Positions 1 to 12,400 of a stretch of DNA of 64,000 nt are shown piece by piece. The DNA comes from Molanna angustata. Taxonomy: Eukaryota; Arthropoda; Insecta; Trichoptera; Molannidae. Where the stretch lies: contig OY754982.1 of the NCBI GenBank assembly GCA_963576475.1, positions 22,122,336 to 22,186,335 on the forward strand, given 5' to 3'. Position 1 is the first letter of the stretch, and each line of letters starts with the position of its first letter. The notes under the pieces were generated by a model, which saw only the letters and a program-made list of their open reading frames with translations, was not told where the DNA came from and made no database searches. Both the position numbers and the translations under genes were made by a program.

Positions 1-49
1 TTTTTGTAATATGTATTCATACATGGCATTGTGATAATTGTTTTTTTGC

Positions 50-135
50 AGGCGTCCTGAGTTTGATTCCCAGCAGAGGAGAATTTTTTAACGACGCATA
101 TCTTGCATCTCTGGGATAAAAACACTGATTATTGG
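50..135 (+). mobile_element. Decayed tRNA-derived SINE (family 3)
   Basis: Contains GCGTCCTGAGTTTGATTCCC and AGCAGAGGAGAA, matching the B-box part of the SINE copies at 51214-51410 and 52171-52361. The A-box half is missing. The T-tract and GCAG just before it look like a splice acceptor, but the match to the SINE explains the sequence better. Confidence 0.6.
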
Positions 136-409
136 AAGGGATATCCGATGCGACATCTAGTTTGTATTTTTATATATTAATTCTATAAATCCGGGACAGT
201 CTGGATAGAATCATGGATCAAAACGGTCATGTTTATTTGAATAAAAAAAATCCACCATCTATCGGTGGAATGACGAACAAACATGTTGTAGTCAAGACAC
301 AAACCATGCCACTGAAACTATTTTTATTGAGCCCTTTTTTACATCATAAAAAAATATAACAAAATATTTGGTTGATTGTAAGAAATTAACGTGTATAATG
401 AGACAATAA

Positions 410-560
410 ATAAAATAATGTACCTACTTAGGTATGATTCATACCATCACGGTATAGGTAATCCCTCAATGTAAGATAACCAGCGACGGGTTTGCGGATG
501 TGCATTACCTACCTACTTTTATAAAAGGAAACACGACACATGCATGTATTAATGCATTTT
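410..560 (-). repeat. Dispersed repeat G, reverse copy
   Basis: Contains CATCACGGTAT, TAACCAGCGACGGGT and GGAAACACGACACATGCATG. These are the reverse complement of words shared by 2630-2900, 31020-31270 and 41218-41440. No coding content. Likely a fragment of a mobile element of unknown class. Confidence 0.6.
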
Positions 561-1460
561 AAAAATGGTATTCGTTTAGAATGGGTGGTGATCTTCATTT
601 TTTTTAACTAATAGGTACATAAGATGTTATTTTGCCTGTTGTATATTCGTTTATCAGGCTCTTTTAGTCTTACCTACAGGACATCCGAAAAAAATCAATA
701 CAGAGAATAGTGGAACCACTATTCTTAGTCGATGTACTACAATATTGAAATATCCCGGACTTTTACAGATTTAAAAATAGGCGTCTCACGAAATCACAAA
801 AATAACGAGTGAAAAATGTGAGCGAAAATAGCAAGGAGCGTGTGAGAGAATATGAGTGTGGGGTGCCGGCAGTGTTTCTTGTCAAGTGTTAATTAGAGCA
901 AAGCCTGAGGCCGCAGAGAAGATTAGAGTATGGGAAGAAGCAGGTTGAAATATAGGATACCTATGCACCACCCCCTAAATCTCACCGCGTAGTCCCATTC
1001 AGTCTGGGCAGGGTGACATGGTAAGGAACCTACTCGGAGCAGTGGCGAATATTACGTAAAGCGAAAAAACAAAATAAATGATTCTTTATTGCTCACGATT
1101 TCACAAAATAAAAACATGGCAGTGGTACATACTATTTTTATACATAGTTGAGTAATAATTTTGGTCTCTGAAGATGCTTGCTGTGTATGACGAAAGCGTC
1201 AAGGCTTACCATATGTTTTATATTCATGTAATCATATTCGTGTAATAAAACCTTGTCTTAATATATAAAAATGTCGTGTCATGATGTTTGTACGCGCCAA
1301 TCTCCGAAGTCGCACAACCGATTTCAACGAAATTTTCTAAATTTGTATGGTAGTTTCCCGATTGAAAGATAGGATAGTTTTGGACCCGATAGATTACGCT
1401 GTTGTTGAGATTTAAAATAAATATTTTTATTTTTTAGATTTCTCATCTAAAAAAAATATT

Positions 1461-1470
1461 TTATTATATT

Positions 1471-1503
<33 letters not shown>

Positions 1504-1996
1504 ATTTATTTATTTATTTATTTTTTTATTTATTTCTTTATTTATTTATTTATTTATTAATTAATTAATTTATTTATTTATTTCTTTTATTTATTTATTT
1601 ATTTATTTATGTATTTTTTTTATTATTTTTTTTTATTTATTTATTTCTTTATTTATTTATTAATTAATTAATTAATTTATTTATTTATTTCTTTTATTTA
1701 TTTATTTATTTTTTTTTTAATTTATTTATTTATTTATTTATTTATTGATTTATTTATTAATTAATTAATTTATTTATTTATTTATTAATTAATTAATTTA
1801 TTTATTTATTTAATTACCTATTTATTTATTTATTTATTTATTTATTGATTTATTTATTAATTAATTAATTAATTTATTTATTTATTAATTAATTAAATTA
1901 TTTATTTATTTAATTACCTATTTATTTATTTATTTATTAATTAATTAATTTATTTATTTATTTATTTATTTATTTGTTTATTTATTTATTTATTAT
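1461..1996. repeat. Long TTTA microsatellite
   Basis: About 535 bp of TTTA/TTTATT repeat units interrupted by TTAATTAA blocks and T-runs. TTAATTAATT appears in several places, making strings of TAATTA words. It is directly followed by a LINE 3' end (1997-2335). An expanded tail repeat of an adjacent element is a possible origin. Confidence 0.95.
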
Positions 1997-2335
1997 TTAT
2001 AAATCCATTAATTTTGGTTCCCTACACCTCCCCTCCCAGATTTTTTTTATAGGAAAAAGAATATTTATAAATATTTATCTGACTATACCTGATTACATCT
2101 TCCTCTCCTCTTCCTTTCCTTAGCCTTTAGTTTTCCTATCATTGCTATGAATTGTTCTTTTATGCTATCTTATTTGTTTTTTTCCTTTTATTCTGCTGTA
2201 TTTATTTATTTTGTAATGTGAATTTTGTATACTTAACATTTACTCTGGTTGGTTGGAAGAAATTGCCATTAGGCAATAAGCCCGCCAGTGTACAAATTGT
2301 ATGTACAAGAAGATTCAAATAAATAAATAATAATT
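1997..2335 (+). mobile_element. LINE 3' end, family with GGTTGGTTGGAAGAAATTGCC
   Basis: Fragment of a non-LTR retrotransposon 3' region. It shares GGTTGGTTGGAAGAAATTGC, the phrase TAAGCC(C/T)GCCAGTGT and an AAATAAATAAATAA end with 40300-40715, where a remnant of the coding end is also visible. No reading frame survives here. The clade is not assigned. Confidence 0.75.
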
Positions 2336-2629
2336 TATTTTTAAATTGTGTGAACAAATCTGTTGACATTGTATTACGGATCTAGAGAAAAAAAAATGAA
2401 ATATCTACATAAAATTAAGTCTATATAAAAAGCGATCTGTGACAGTCCAACGTCTGCCTGGGCCCATTAGTTATTTATGATTTCGATGAAAATATTTCAT
2501 TATTATGCACCTCAATTGCACTGTGTAATAATATTTAATTAATAAAATTGACAAATAAAATAGAAAGCAGTAGGTACAATATATACCTACCTACCTCTTT
2601 TTCCAGATATTCGATTTTTGTACGATCGA

Positions 2630-2900
2630 TCATTTTCCGTATGAGCCGGGTAGTCGAAAATACAAAATGCATAATAATATCTAACGTAGTTCAGGAATGA
2701 GGTTCACCACATATTCTGAGACGAAACTGGTTTGTGTGGGGGTACACGCATGTGTCGTGTTTTCTTTTATAAGGTTGTGCACTCTCGCGCGCCTGTCGCT
2801 GGTTACCACGCATTGTGGGAAATGCCGTGTGATGGTAATGAACATTTTTACCGAGGTGTCTCGGCATTATCGAGGTCTAAAAAAAACTAAATCAACAAGA
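2630..2900 (+). repeat. Dispersed repeat G
   Basis: Shares the order ACGCATGTGTCGTGTTTTC, CTGTCGCTGGTTACC and a CATTGTGG/ATGCCGTG block with 31020-31270 and 41218-41440. A 69-codon open frame runs through it by chance. Unknown mobile element. Confidence 0.65.
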
Positions 2901-3063
2901 CTATAATTCAATACAAATCGTAAAAAAGCGAATGTGTGGAAAATACTTTTTCTGTATTTTACCTTTATGTTTTTCATTTTAAAATGGATCTCCTCTCTGG
3001 TAACATAACAGTTTAAGATTTACTAGATTTTATTAATTTCTTTTTTCTTTTTTTTAATTATAA

Positions 3064-3216
3064 ATGAATATGTCCTTGTTCTTGTTAAACAAGTACATAT
3101 ACATCTTCCTACTTTCCCTAAAATAAGCGAATAGAACGAAATCGGTCGAGGAAGGATTCGAACTCGCGATCACTGGATTACTAGCCCAACGCCTAACCGC
3201 TTTGCCATCGACCCAT
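3064..3216 (-). mobile_element. tRNA-derived SINE family 1
   Basis: Reverse-strand copy. On that strand it reads a TTTGCCATCGACC-type head (complement of the A box TGGCAAAGCGG), a B box close to GTTCGAATCC, and the tail module TAAGC...GGGAA.GTAGGAAGATGTATATGTAC...GGACATATTCA. Family members recur about twelve times in the window. Confidence 0.85.
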
Positions 3217-4385
3217 CTAATTATAATTATTATATTCTGTACTCTTGACTTACTGAAGATCTTCAGTAGAGTATCTGACACATTTTTCTCTATAGATATA
3301 TACCTACCTTAAATCAAAATTAAATAACATCATCCAATAGGTATATTTTAATGCTGGCTAAATTGTCGACGGTGTCGCTGAAGTGAAGTGTGTTCAATGT
3401 GAGCAAGCACTTCGTGGCCCATTGATTCCCAAAATCCTTTTTTTTTGGTCTTTTTTTTCTCTCTCACTTGAGATGTCCTTTTGTGATCTGAGGACTCTTT
3501 TCTATAGAAATCCGTGAAGGCGATTGTAACCCAAATCGGATATTCATTCTGCCTTCAAAAGGGTTGTTAAACATCTCCCCACCTCCCCCTTTTGTACAGA
3601 GTGGACTCTAACCACACTGGCACCCACTTATGCGCTATACAATACTATGTATAGCTATTTCCTGATATTAAAATAATATTATAACTCATTAAGACCCACT
3701 TGTCCCAAAAATAGGTTTAAAGTTAAAATGATAAACTTCGGTATGGTGTTACACAAGTTATATAGAGTTTAAATGAAATATGAGTTGCACCAACAATCTC
3801 GGTTAAATTAAAGTTATTGGAGATACCAGAAACACACCAGGTATAATTTTTATTATATTTATTTATTTAAATCCACATAAAAAATACAGAATAAGAATAA
3901 TACAATACAATAGTGCAACAATAGACAATTTAGAATATGTTGGTACTGACAAAATACTCCAAGAGGACACTAAATTATGGCATAAGATGAACAGTAGGTA
4001 TACCTCGCCCAGCGAAAAAAATGCTGCTGACATAACCTGTGCATAAACCAATTTTAGTGCAGAAAAATACTCTAATTTGTATTAACCAATAAAATTAGTT
4101 GGCTTTCGACGTTGTGCAGCGAATTACGTGTCACTTTTTCCCTGACCTTTGCATCCATAGATTTTCAACAACGCTTTATAAAACTGTCACCCACATTCTC
4201 TTGTTTGTCGAGTCCTATAAGTTCTTACAATATGAAGACAATTTACCAGTAGGTACCAACATCCAGTGTATATAAGCAGTATATTTCCACACCATTTTTA
4301 TCTATGCTAGTTTTGAGCTATTCTGGAATGTTTATCAATTTCTTTGTTCTGGAATTTTTACCAACGTAGCGGTATTGGTAAAGTA

Positions 4386-4500
4386 GGGAGTTAATTTCCA
4401 GCAAATAAATTGAGAATTTTCGTCGTGGAGTAGGGTGGTTTGCACATATAGGTATCAATCAAGCAAAAAACAAAAATTTGCGCTCTGCGCACGTGACATA
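4386..4500 (+). mobile_element. Short MITE B
   Basis: Carries TTTCCAGCAAATAAATTG, GAGAATTTTCGTCGTGGAG, GGTGGTTTGCACATATAGGT and AAGCAAAAAACAAAAATTTG. This is the same order as copies at 6909-7053, 31481-31580 and 53485-53615. Full copies end in inverted repeats resembling AGTTTCCGGCAAATAACTTG. Confidence 0.7.
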
Positions 4501-4547
4501 GCAGATATAACTCAACGGTTATATCTGCTGTTACCATAGACGTATTA

Positions 4548-4800
4548 TTCTTTCTTTCTTTCTTTCTTCCTCTCTATTAATGCTTTTCCGGGGAACATTA
4601 TCCCTGGTTCTTGAATCTGTCATCCTCGACCACATGTTCGTTCCAGAACCTTTTTCTCTATCTTACCATATCCTCAAATTCGCACAGTCTTCGGATGTCT
4701 CTGTTTCGTACTCTTTCACAAAGGGTTTTTCCAGTGATGTTTCTGAGTACCTTCATTTTGATGGTTCAAAGGAGATTTTTAGCAAGGACAGTGTCTGATC
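4548..4800 (-). mobile_element. RTE-type LINE C-terminal fragment with TTTC tail
   Basis: On the - strand a broken frame reads MKVLRNITGKTLCERVRNRD, then IRRLCEFEDMV, a stop, and RKRFWNEHVVEDDRF. This is the usual C-terminal region of insect endonuclease-reverse transcriptases. The element's 3' tail is the TTTC repeat at 4548-4569. It is truncated and interrupted, so inactive. The forward-strand open frames across it are antisense shadows. Confidence 0.75.
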
Positions 4801-5683
4801 TGGATTATATTTCATAAGTCAATATATTGGACGAACAACGAACATAATAGGTCAGAGGTATAATATAGTAGCAATTAGCAATCCAATACAAATTATAAGT
4901 TTGAAACGTGCACTATTTGATATAGTACCTATAGTATAGTAAAATTAATATAGAGGATGAAGCAATGTCCTATAATTATCATTTTTATCTTATATATAGG
5001 TACTGAATTGGCAGTATGTTTATTTTCGATATATTGAAAAAAAACACCACAGGATACATAACACGGATATGATTTTACCTACATCTTAGCACCTGCGGTT
5101 GTTACTCAAGTCAATGTTACTCTTGTTGCGGTCCTGTTGACAAACCGCGAAGGGAAAGGTGCGAACAATAATAATATTATTCCTATCTACCTATACAACA
5201 TATACATATATGTACATAGGTATATAAAGTGTAGTCCTACCTACATACATACATTTGTCACAGAGACTTGAGGTATAATAATAAACCCATCGTACATAGG
5301 TAATGGACTTGTAATTTTCACCATTATTCACAAATCTTAAATATTTAGACATGTACGGTTGCTTCAAAATACACACACACATAACAATAGAATTGGTACT
5401 CTTGACATTTTGTTAATTTTACACCTAATGTTGGTAGCATTGTACTTTTAACCGACTTCCAACAACGGAGTAGGTTTTCAACGTTATTTTTTTTAATGTT
5501 CAGCATTGACTTTTTTATATGAAAATAATTGCGGAAAGAGTTCAACAAAGCCAGCCAATAACAGATTTCTTGTTTTCATCCACAAGTTAAGTCTCCTCCG
5601 TCTCTATTGAGATGCTAAAAAAACCTATTTTTATATGATTGATTGTTTCCATATATACCTAGCAATGTGTAAAGTAGAAATCA

Positions 5684-5947
5684 AATTCTGGACCTCAGAG
5701 CCAGAGGATATTAAGTCCATGCCCTTGTTAAAGTAAGGCTTTGACTTCTTTCAATAATATTTTGAAATTAAAACCTCACTTTGACTTCTTTCAGTAATAT
5801 TTCGAAAGTCAAAACCTCACTTGTAACAAAAAGTTGACTTAATGCCCTTTGTGAGGTTTTGACTTCTTTAAATTATATTTCGAAAGTCAAAACCTCATCT
5901 TCAACAAAAAGTGGACTTAATACCCTCTGTCCCTGAGGTCCAGAATT
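5684..5947. mobile_element. 264-bp MITE with 36-bp inverted ends
   Basis: Begins AATTCTGGACCTCAGAGCC and ends with the near reverse complement, GGTCCAGAATT. The inverted match runs about 36 bp through TATTAAGTCCA. Inside are three direct repeats of TTTGACTTCTTT and of AAGTCAAAACCTCA, so it folds strongly. No coding capacity. Superfamily not assigned. Confidence 0.85.
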
Positions 5948-5960
5948 GTATAAATTCTTG

Positions 5961-6027
5961 ACTATAGGTGAACGAAATCGGTCGTGCAGGATTTGAACTC
6001 GCGACCACTGGATTGATTAATAACCCA
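5961..6027 (-). mobile_element. Partial SINE family 1
   Basis: Contains CTATAGGTGAACGAAATCGG, then GTGCAGGATTTGAACTCGCG and ACCACTGGATT, the reverse complement of the B-box half. Tail and A-box half are missing. It lies directly after the 264-bp MITE. Confidence 0.75.
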
Positions 6028-6065
6028 CTGATGCGAAAACATATCTAAACGATTAATATCATGTA

Positions 6066-6428
6066 TTTCTAGAATGAGAATTGGCCATTGTTCAATTGCC
6101 TCCCATATGTATAGAATTAGAGTTCTAAATAGCCCACTTTGCCAGTGTGGTGATGAGGATGAGACAATTGATCATGTATTTTTTAACTGTAAAAATAATT
6201 TCGCCTTCAAAAATATATACAAACAATTAATTAAAATCACTCACCAATCTCCACTTAATATCCAACATCTTTTGTCTCTTAATAATTCACGTGTACTGTC
6301 CGTTATTTCAAAATTCCTTTCATTGAATGACATAAATTTATAATAAAATTAACTTTTCTCCTCTGACATGAAATAATTGGCACATAGCACTCTTTACAGG
6401 GTGAATTGCCTTAAACAAAAAAAAAACA
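6066..6428 (+). mobile_element. LINE 3' fragment with C-terminal Cys/His region
   Basis: An open frame at 6074-6343 reads MRIGHCSIASHMYRIRV, then CQCGDEDETIDHVFFNC. This is the typical C-terminal C-C-H-C segment of non-LTR retrotransposons with an RNase-H-like end. A short 3' region and poly(A) at about 6415-6427 follow. 5'-truncated, coding only the last 89 residues; inactive. Confidence 0.85.
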
Positions 6429-6908
6429 GTGTTGCGCAAACCTCTCTGCTACCATCACCCATATAAAATTATGATTAGGTAGTTATTATTATTATTTTGT
6501 GGGTGTCTCTTGGCACAGTGTTTAAAATAGATAGGTAGGTACCTACTTTTAATGTACGTAAGTAGGTATGATTCAAGAAAGAAATCCCGAATAAACCATG
6601 TCTATAGAATTGATGAAAGGATTGAGAGAGCCATAAGATTGGGATCCTCTCGAGGTCAGAACACAACATAAGGATGTTGGGATAAGCTTGTGTAATACCA
6701 TTATGTCCCTAATAGGACTTGGAGTATTGTACTATTGTATGTATATACGTACGCCACTTTAGGGATACTGGACCATTTCTTTATATCATTAGGTAGGTAT
6801 CTGGACCCTATACTAGGATAGTTGACCGCAAACATTCCAATAGATTGATCACATACAAAATAAATATGTTTGCATATAAATGTTGACTGATCTTAAATCG
6901 ATACACGC

Positions 6909-7053
6909 AGGTGTAGTTTCCAGCATTTAACTTGAGAATTTTCATCGTGGAGAGGGGCGGTTTGCTCATATACCAACCAAGCAAAAAACACAAATTTGCT
7001 ATAGACGCTCCCCCACGTGACATACCCAAGTTATTTGCTGCAAACTGTAGTTT
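6909..7053 (+). mobile_element. MITE B, nearly complete copy
   Basis: Runs from GTAGTTTCCAGCATTTAACT through GAGAATTTTCATCGTGGAG, CGGTTTGCTCATATACC and CACGTGACAT to AAGTTATTTGCTGCAAACTG. The two ends are imperfect inverted repeats. This is the best-preserved member of the family and defines its length (about 145 bp). No coding capacity. Confidence 0.8.
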
Positions 7054-7441
7054 TTAAATAATTATTCATTTGTATTTTGTACCTACTGCTTGTCAGTATA
7101 TACAATTTCATTAAATTTAATGGTGTCTATCGTTGGTTTTTTCACCAACTATAATGTGTCTGAATGGATGACGTGATATATCCGTAGTAAATACAAAAAA
7201 TACAAAACATACCCTTCAGTAAAATGTGTAGTTTTCTGGTTTACAAATTTATATGTATAACTAAATGAAAAAAATATAAACATAAATTTAAAAAATAAAT
7301 TTATAAAAAAATATTCAATTTGTTCAAGAGAACTTTGTTCTCTTAACATATCGACAATGTATCATCCAAGAAATTTGTGGACATATTCATTTAAAAAAAA
7401 TAGTAATATAAAAAAAATCGTAAGTAATATAAAAATTGTAA

Positions 7442-7628
7442 GATGGATCTATGGCAGAACGCTTAGCGCGCTGGGCTAGTAATCTAGTGGTCGAGAGTTC
7501 GAATCCTGCCTCGACCGATTTCGTTCACCTATAGCACAAGCATTTATGCTTAATTTAGGGAATGTAGGAAGATGTATATGTACCTAATTGTTTAACAAGG
7601 ACAAATTCATTTTTATAAAAAAAAAATA
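7442..7628 (+). mobile_element. tRNA-derived SINE family 1, full copy
   Basis: Begins GATGGATCTATGGCAGAACG with A box TGGCAGAACG, then GCGCTGGGCTAGTAATC, B box GAGTTCGAATCC, the CACCTATAGCACAAGCATTT module, GTAGGAAGATGTATATGTAC and an A-rich end. Pol III-type internal promoter elements are recognisable. Transcription cannot be judged. Confidence 0.9.
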
Positions 7629-7652
7629 ATATAGTTATATTACTAATACATA

Positions 7653-8607
7653 GGCCCGAGATATCAGTTGGCCCTTAAATCGTTGGATTTAGTAATCCAA
7701 GTTAAAAGTTTAGGGAAGATTAAATTTCATTCGCGTATTTCAGTGCAAAATGAAACGTCAGTTACGTAATCTTCAACTATAGATATATTTTACGTTTTCT
7801 ATGGTTATTGTCTATAACGCATCTGTCAAATTCAAGTCAAATTGTAATAACCTTAAATGATACGTGACGCGAAGCTGTGACTAAATATTATTTTATTGTT
7901 ATAACAACACATTATTTTATTTGTTTCATTACACAGCATGTTACTTTTTCAATTTTTTATACAGATCGATGTTTTTTTTAATTAAAATCAAACATTGTAG
8001 TGAAAAAATGTGATTGAAGAATATGTACTACGTACGTAGTACTTCAATGCAAAATGTATGTACATTTTACAGATAGATATGGAACTAAGTGATCATGGTA
8101 AAATAGTGTCTTATGTAGAAAATTTAAGAATACACATTATATATATAGAAACAGGATGGATCAATTTAAAAAGTGGGATGAAAAAACATCGCAAAAATAA
8201 AGTTGCGTGCCTGACGTTTCATTATGGCTGACAGTTTATTTCGTTTGTTGTCAGGCAATACAATATAATTATGTAAAAAAGAAAATAAATATTAAATACA
8301 TGAACCACTTCTATATCAAGTCTTTTATTTTAACATCAAAAATAAATCATGATTATAATTATTATGCATAGTTATTTGTAGTATAAAATGAAATAAAACA
8401 TTAAAGCGTGCGGCGATTAGTACGCCACCTGGCGAAAAAGACTAGAAACAATACTTAACTCAAGATTAAGACACGCAATCCGCCAGAAACGTTGAGTTAA
8501 ATATTTGTGGTTTAGTGACGTATTTGAGGGAAGATTTGGTACTGAAATACGCAATATTTTTGTTAAACTTGAGTTAAACTCCTAAGGGCCGACTGAAATA
8601 CTGGGCC
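7653..8607. mobile_element. 0.96-kb non-autonomous DNA transposon, copy 1
   Basis: Ends are inverted: GGCCCGAGATATCAGTTGGC at the left and, on the opposite strand at the right, GGCCCAGTATTTCAGTCGGC. Both then continue CCTTA. The 3-bp ATA flanks it on both sides (7650-7652 and 8608-8610). A second copy lies at 46398-47359. It encodes no long protein. The 3-bp duplication and ends suggest a PIF/Harbinger-like mover but this is inference. Confidence 0.9.
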
Positions 8608-8610
8608 ATA

Positions 8611-8850
8611 GTCGGCATTCGTGGATCAGTTGGTTAGGTATCTGACTGCTGATCAGATACCTATCCAACAAAACCAAAGGTCCCGGGCTCGATTCCCGGT
8701 GGAGACACAGTTTTTAATTGTGTTTTCAGACGATTAATATTGTATGCTTCCAGAATGTGGCAACCTGTTATTAGGTGCGTGTTGAATAAATATTTGACAT
8801 AATACCTGTGAGTTGTCCGAAAAACAAAAAATAAATAAATAAATAAAACG
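8611..8850 (+). mobile_element. tRNA-derived SINE family 2
   Basis: Head has A-box-like TGGATCAGTTGGTTAGGTAT and B box GGCTCGATTCCCGG, followed by a body with GTGTTTTCAGACGATTAATA and an AAATAAATAAATAAA tail. It abuts the right end of the 0.96-kb transposon at 8607-8610. An inverted GTATCTGA...TCAGATAC sits between the two boxes, which a functional tRNA would not have. Confidence 0.8.
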
Positions 8851-9417
8851 ATATAAAATTAAAAAAAACTTGAGTAATGAGGTCAGATGAAAATGTTTTA
8901 TGTTTAAAAAAATATCGTTCCTATTTTGATTTATCTATCGATTCGTAAATTTATAGCAACGGTTTACATACCTATTGTATTCGTTTGCTCTCACAATGTT
9001 TAGGCAGTTGAAATATGATATTGTACATATATTGTGTCTAAATTTAAGTGGGAATATCTTGATCCAAAATGTAAAGAAACTTCACGACGACATTATTGAT
9101 ACACGACTATTTTCATCACTTAAACAAATTACTGGGTGAATCAATTTAACAGATAATATTTCATTTTATACATTTTTCTTTTTTTTTCATCGTTTATTTT
9201 TATTTTATTTTATTTGTTTATTAATATCAGAAGGATTGTATTGCAAAGGTGGCGTGTTCAAAGGGATTCTATCTTTTAACAGATTTTTAATTATCTCAAT
9301 AGAGACGAAGTTGGAATATTTACTGTAGGAGAACCGGGAAATCAAGGCACCTACAGGGATTACGACCTGTCATCGGTTGGTTTACGTGATCACTTTATGC
9401 TCTTGCGCAACGTTCAC

Positions 9418-12400
9418 ATACATACATACATACATACCATCACGCCATGTCCCTCGCGGGGTAGGCAGAGAGAACAGAACGCCACACTATTCTATCTTGA
9501 CATACATTTACCGCCTCGTCAACATTCATGCTACGTCTCATGCATGTTCTTCTATTGTTCAGACTTCTAACATTTCCTTCTTTCAGAATATCATTCACAT
9601 GGTCGTGCCATCCTTTTCTTGGGCGCCCCCGACCTCTTTTTCCATTCCTGTCAGCCTTATATATTTTTTTCGTCAAGCGTTCTTCATTCATTCTTTCCAC
9701 GTGACCAAACCATCTAAGTGTGTTAACTTTCATTCTAGTTACTACATCTTTCTTCATCTTACATTCTTTCCTAGTGACCTCATTTCTAACTCTATCATAC
9801 ATCGTTCTATTACAAATTCTTCTTAACGATCTCATTTCCACTGCATTTATTCTACTTTCATGCGACTTCTGCCATGTCCAGGTTTCACTTGCATACATCA
9901 AGGTTGGCACTACAATTGCGTTATGAATGGCAACTTTAGCTTCCTTTGATACGTTACGATCATTCATAACTGGTTTAAGTGCTCCATTCACTCTGTTTCC
10001 TGCCATAACTCTTCTTTCAATATCCTTATCAGGCCGTCCATTCCGTTGGAACATGCTTCCCAGATAAACATATTCGTCGACTTGTTCAAGCCATTCATTC
10101 TCTACTTTTATTTGACACGATGTTCTGCTTTCACACTTTTCAAAGACCATTACCTTTGATTTGCTAGCATTCATCCTCAGTCCGTACTCTATGCATCCTT
10201 CATATACCATGCTTACTAGATACTGTAACTCTTCCACGCTTTCTGCTAACAGGACTTTATCGTCTGCATACATCAAATCACGCACTGTTACAGTACTCAG
10301 TTTCAGACCCTTATTTTCATCCCTTAGGGCTCTTATGCAGAAATCAATGTACAGATTGAAGAGCCATGGTGACAACACGCACCCCTGTCTTACGCCACTA
10401 TTTATAGAGAACCACGACGTTACTGTGTCGTTGACACGAACACATGCCTCGCTATTCTCATACAATGACGCGATTGCGCGTATCAGCTTGCTCTTCACTC
10501 CGTACACTGACAATATATCCCATAGTTTTTCTCTGTTGACTTTATCATAGGCCTTTTCAAGGTCTATAAAAGCACAAAAAAGCTTCTGGTTTTTATCCAG
10601 GACCTTTTCTGTAACCATACGCAGAGAAAAAATTTGGTCTATACATCCTCTGCCGCCCACAAACGCTCCTTGGATATCCCATATCTTGCTTTCTGTAACC
10701 TTTCGTACTCTTTGATCCAAAATTCTTGCATACATCTTACCAACTGAGCTTAGCAAACTTATGGCTCTATAGTTTTTGCAGTCAAGCTTCGATCCTTTAC
10801 CTTTGTACAAGGGGACCACGACTGCATTTCTCCAGTCTGAAGGAGTGCGTCCTGCTTCCCAACATTTGTTGAAAAGAGAGTGACACCACTCCAACATCTG
10901 ATCGCCGCCATACTTTATAAGTTCAGCTGATACACTGTCATACCCAGCAGCTTTTCCCGCTTTCGCGTGTTTAACTGCTTCAAACACTTCGTCTTTCGTA
11001 ATTTCATCTTTTTCATCTTCGTATACTTGCCATGCTCTCTGATTCATGCCACCACTCAAACCGCAATCATACAGCTCCTTGAAGTATTCTTTCCATCGTT
11101 CTTTTACGCCATCTTCATCCATAATTAATTTTCCATCTTTATCATTTATACCTTGCGATACTTTGACACTTCCATTTTTTCTTTTCGCCACGCCTTTCCA
11201 GAACATTTTCATGTTACCAGGAAAGTCATTGGCTATTTTCAGGCTTTCTTTCTCTTTCAGAAAATCTTTTTCTCTTTTTACAATATCTTTTACCATTTTT
11301 TTACATTCTTTATACTTCTCTTTTGCTCTTTCTTCACTGTTAGATCCTTTCGCTGCTATTAATGCCATCCATGCTTTTTTCTTCTCACCCACAACAAACT
11401 TTACTCTCTCATTCCACCATGCGTCGCCTTTCTTTCCGCCTCTTTTAGCAACACCACAAACTCTCTCTGCTGTCTTACATACGGTCTCTTTCAAGGTCGT
11501 CCATGCTTCTTCGATGATTCCTTTACTGTCTATAGCTAAAAGAAGTTTGCTTCCGATATCTTTCACATATTGTTTTCTTACATTCTCATCTTGCAGCCTT
11601 TCCACTTTGGTTCGCTTCGGTGGATCACTACGGTGGGTTTTTGAGCGCCAACCGGTGAACAGATCAATTTTGGATATCACCAAGTAATGGTCTGTTTCCA
11701 GCTCCGCGCCCCTATACACCCTAGTATCCACTGTCGCTTTCCTCAGTGCGGCGTCCACACATACATAATCAATTATCGACCTTTCGTTCCCTCTTTGCCA
11801 TGTATACTGGTGAACTCTTTTGTGGCTGAATACAGTATTCGCCACAAATAGATTTCCTTCCGTACAGACTTCCAGAAGTCTCTTACCATTTTCATTCACT
11901 CTACTATCACCGTGGGGACCAAGGACAGACTCAAAATTTTTCCGACGGACGCCCACCCACCCATTAAGATCTCCAGCCAGAATCACTCTTTCATTATCTT
12001 TTTTCATGTTCATTATTTCAGTCAGCGTGTTCCAGAATTCATCCTTTTCACTTTCGCTATCGGAGTTCACAGGTGCGTATCCTATAATTAGAAACACGCT
12101 TGTAATTCCAATCTTCAGCCTTACCCACATCAGTCTAGACCATTCAAGCTTGTACTCTTTCATATATGTCCCCATTCGTTTCGCTAGAATCAGCCCGACT
12201 CCCTTGCATGCAAAATCGTCACTCTTCACACCCGACCAAAGCTCTATCATACCATCGTTTCTTACGTTCATCCCTTTACCTTTCTTTTTTGTTTCACTTA
12301 CACACATAATATCAATCTCTTTCTCTTTCATCACGTCACACATTTCGTACATCTTTCTATCCATTCCACCTCTAATATTCCACACTCCTATTCTGCATTC

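Noticed and set aside
38..60. T-rich tract followed by GCAG that looks like a splice acceptor
   Set aside because: The following sequence matches the body of tRNA-derived SINE family 3, so an exon start is unlikely.
4580..4817. Two overlapping + strand frames of 68-72 codons
   Set aside because: Antisense of an RTE C-terminal fragment on the - strand.
7442..7520. tRNA-like box A and box B
   Set aside because: Not a tRNA gene: no cloverleaf can be drawn and the same sequence recurs about a dozen times with a non-tRNA tail, so it is a SINE head.
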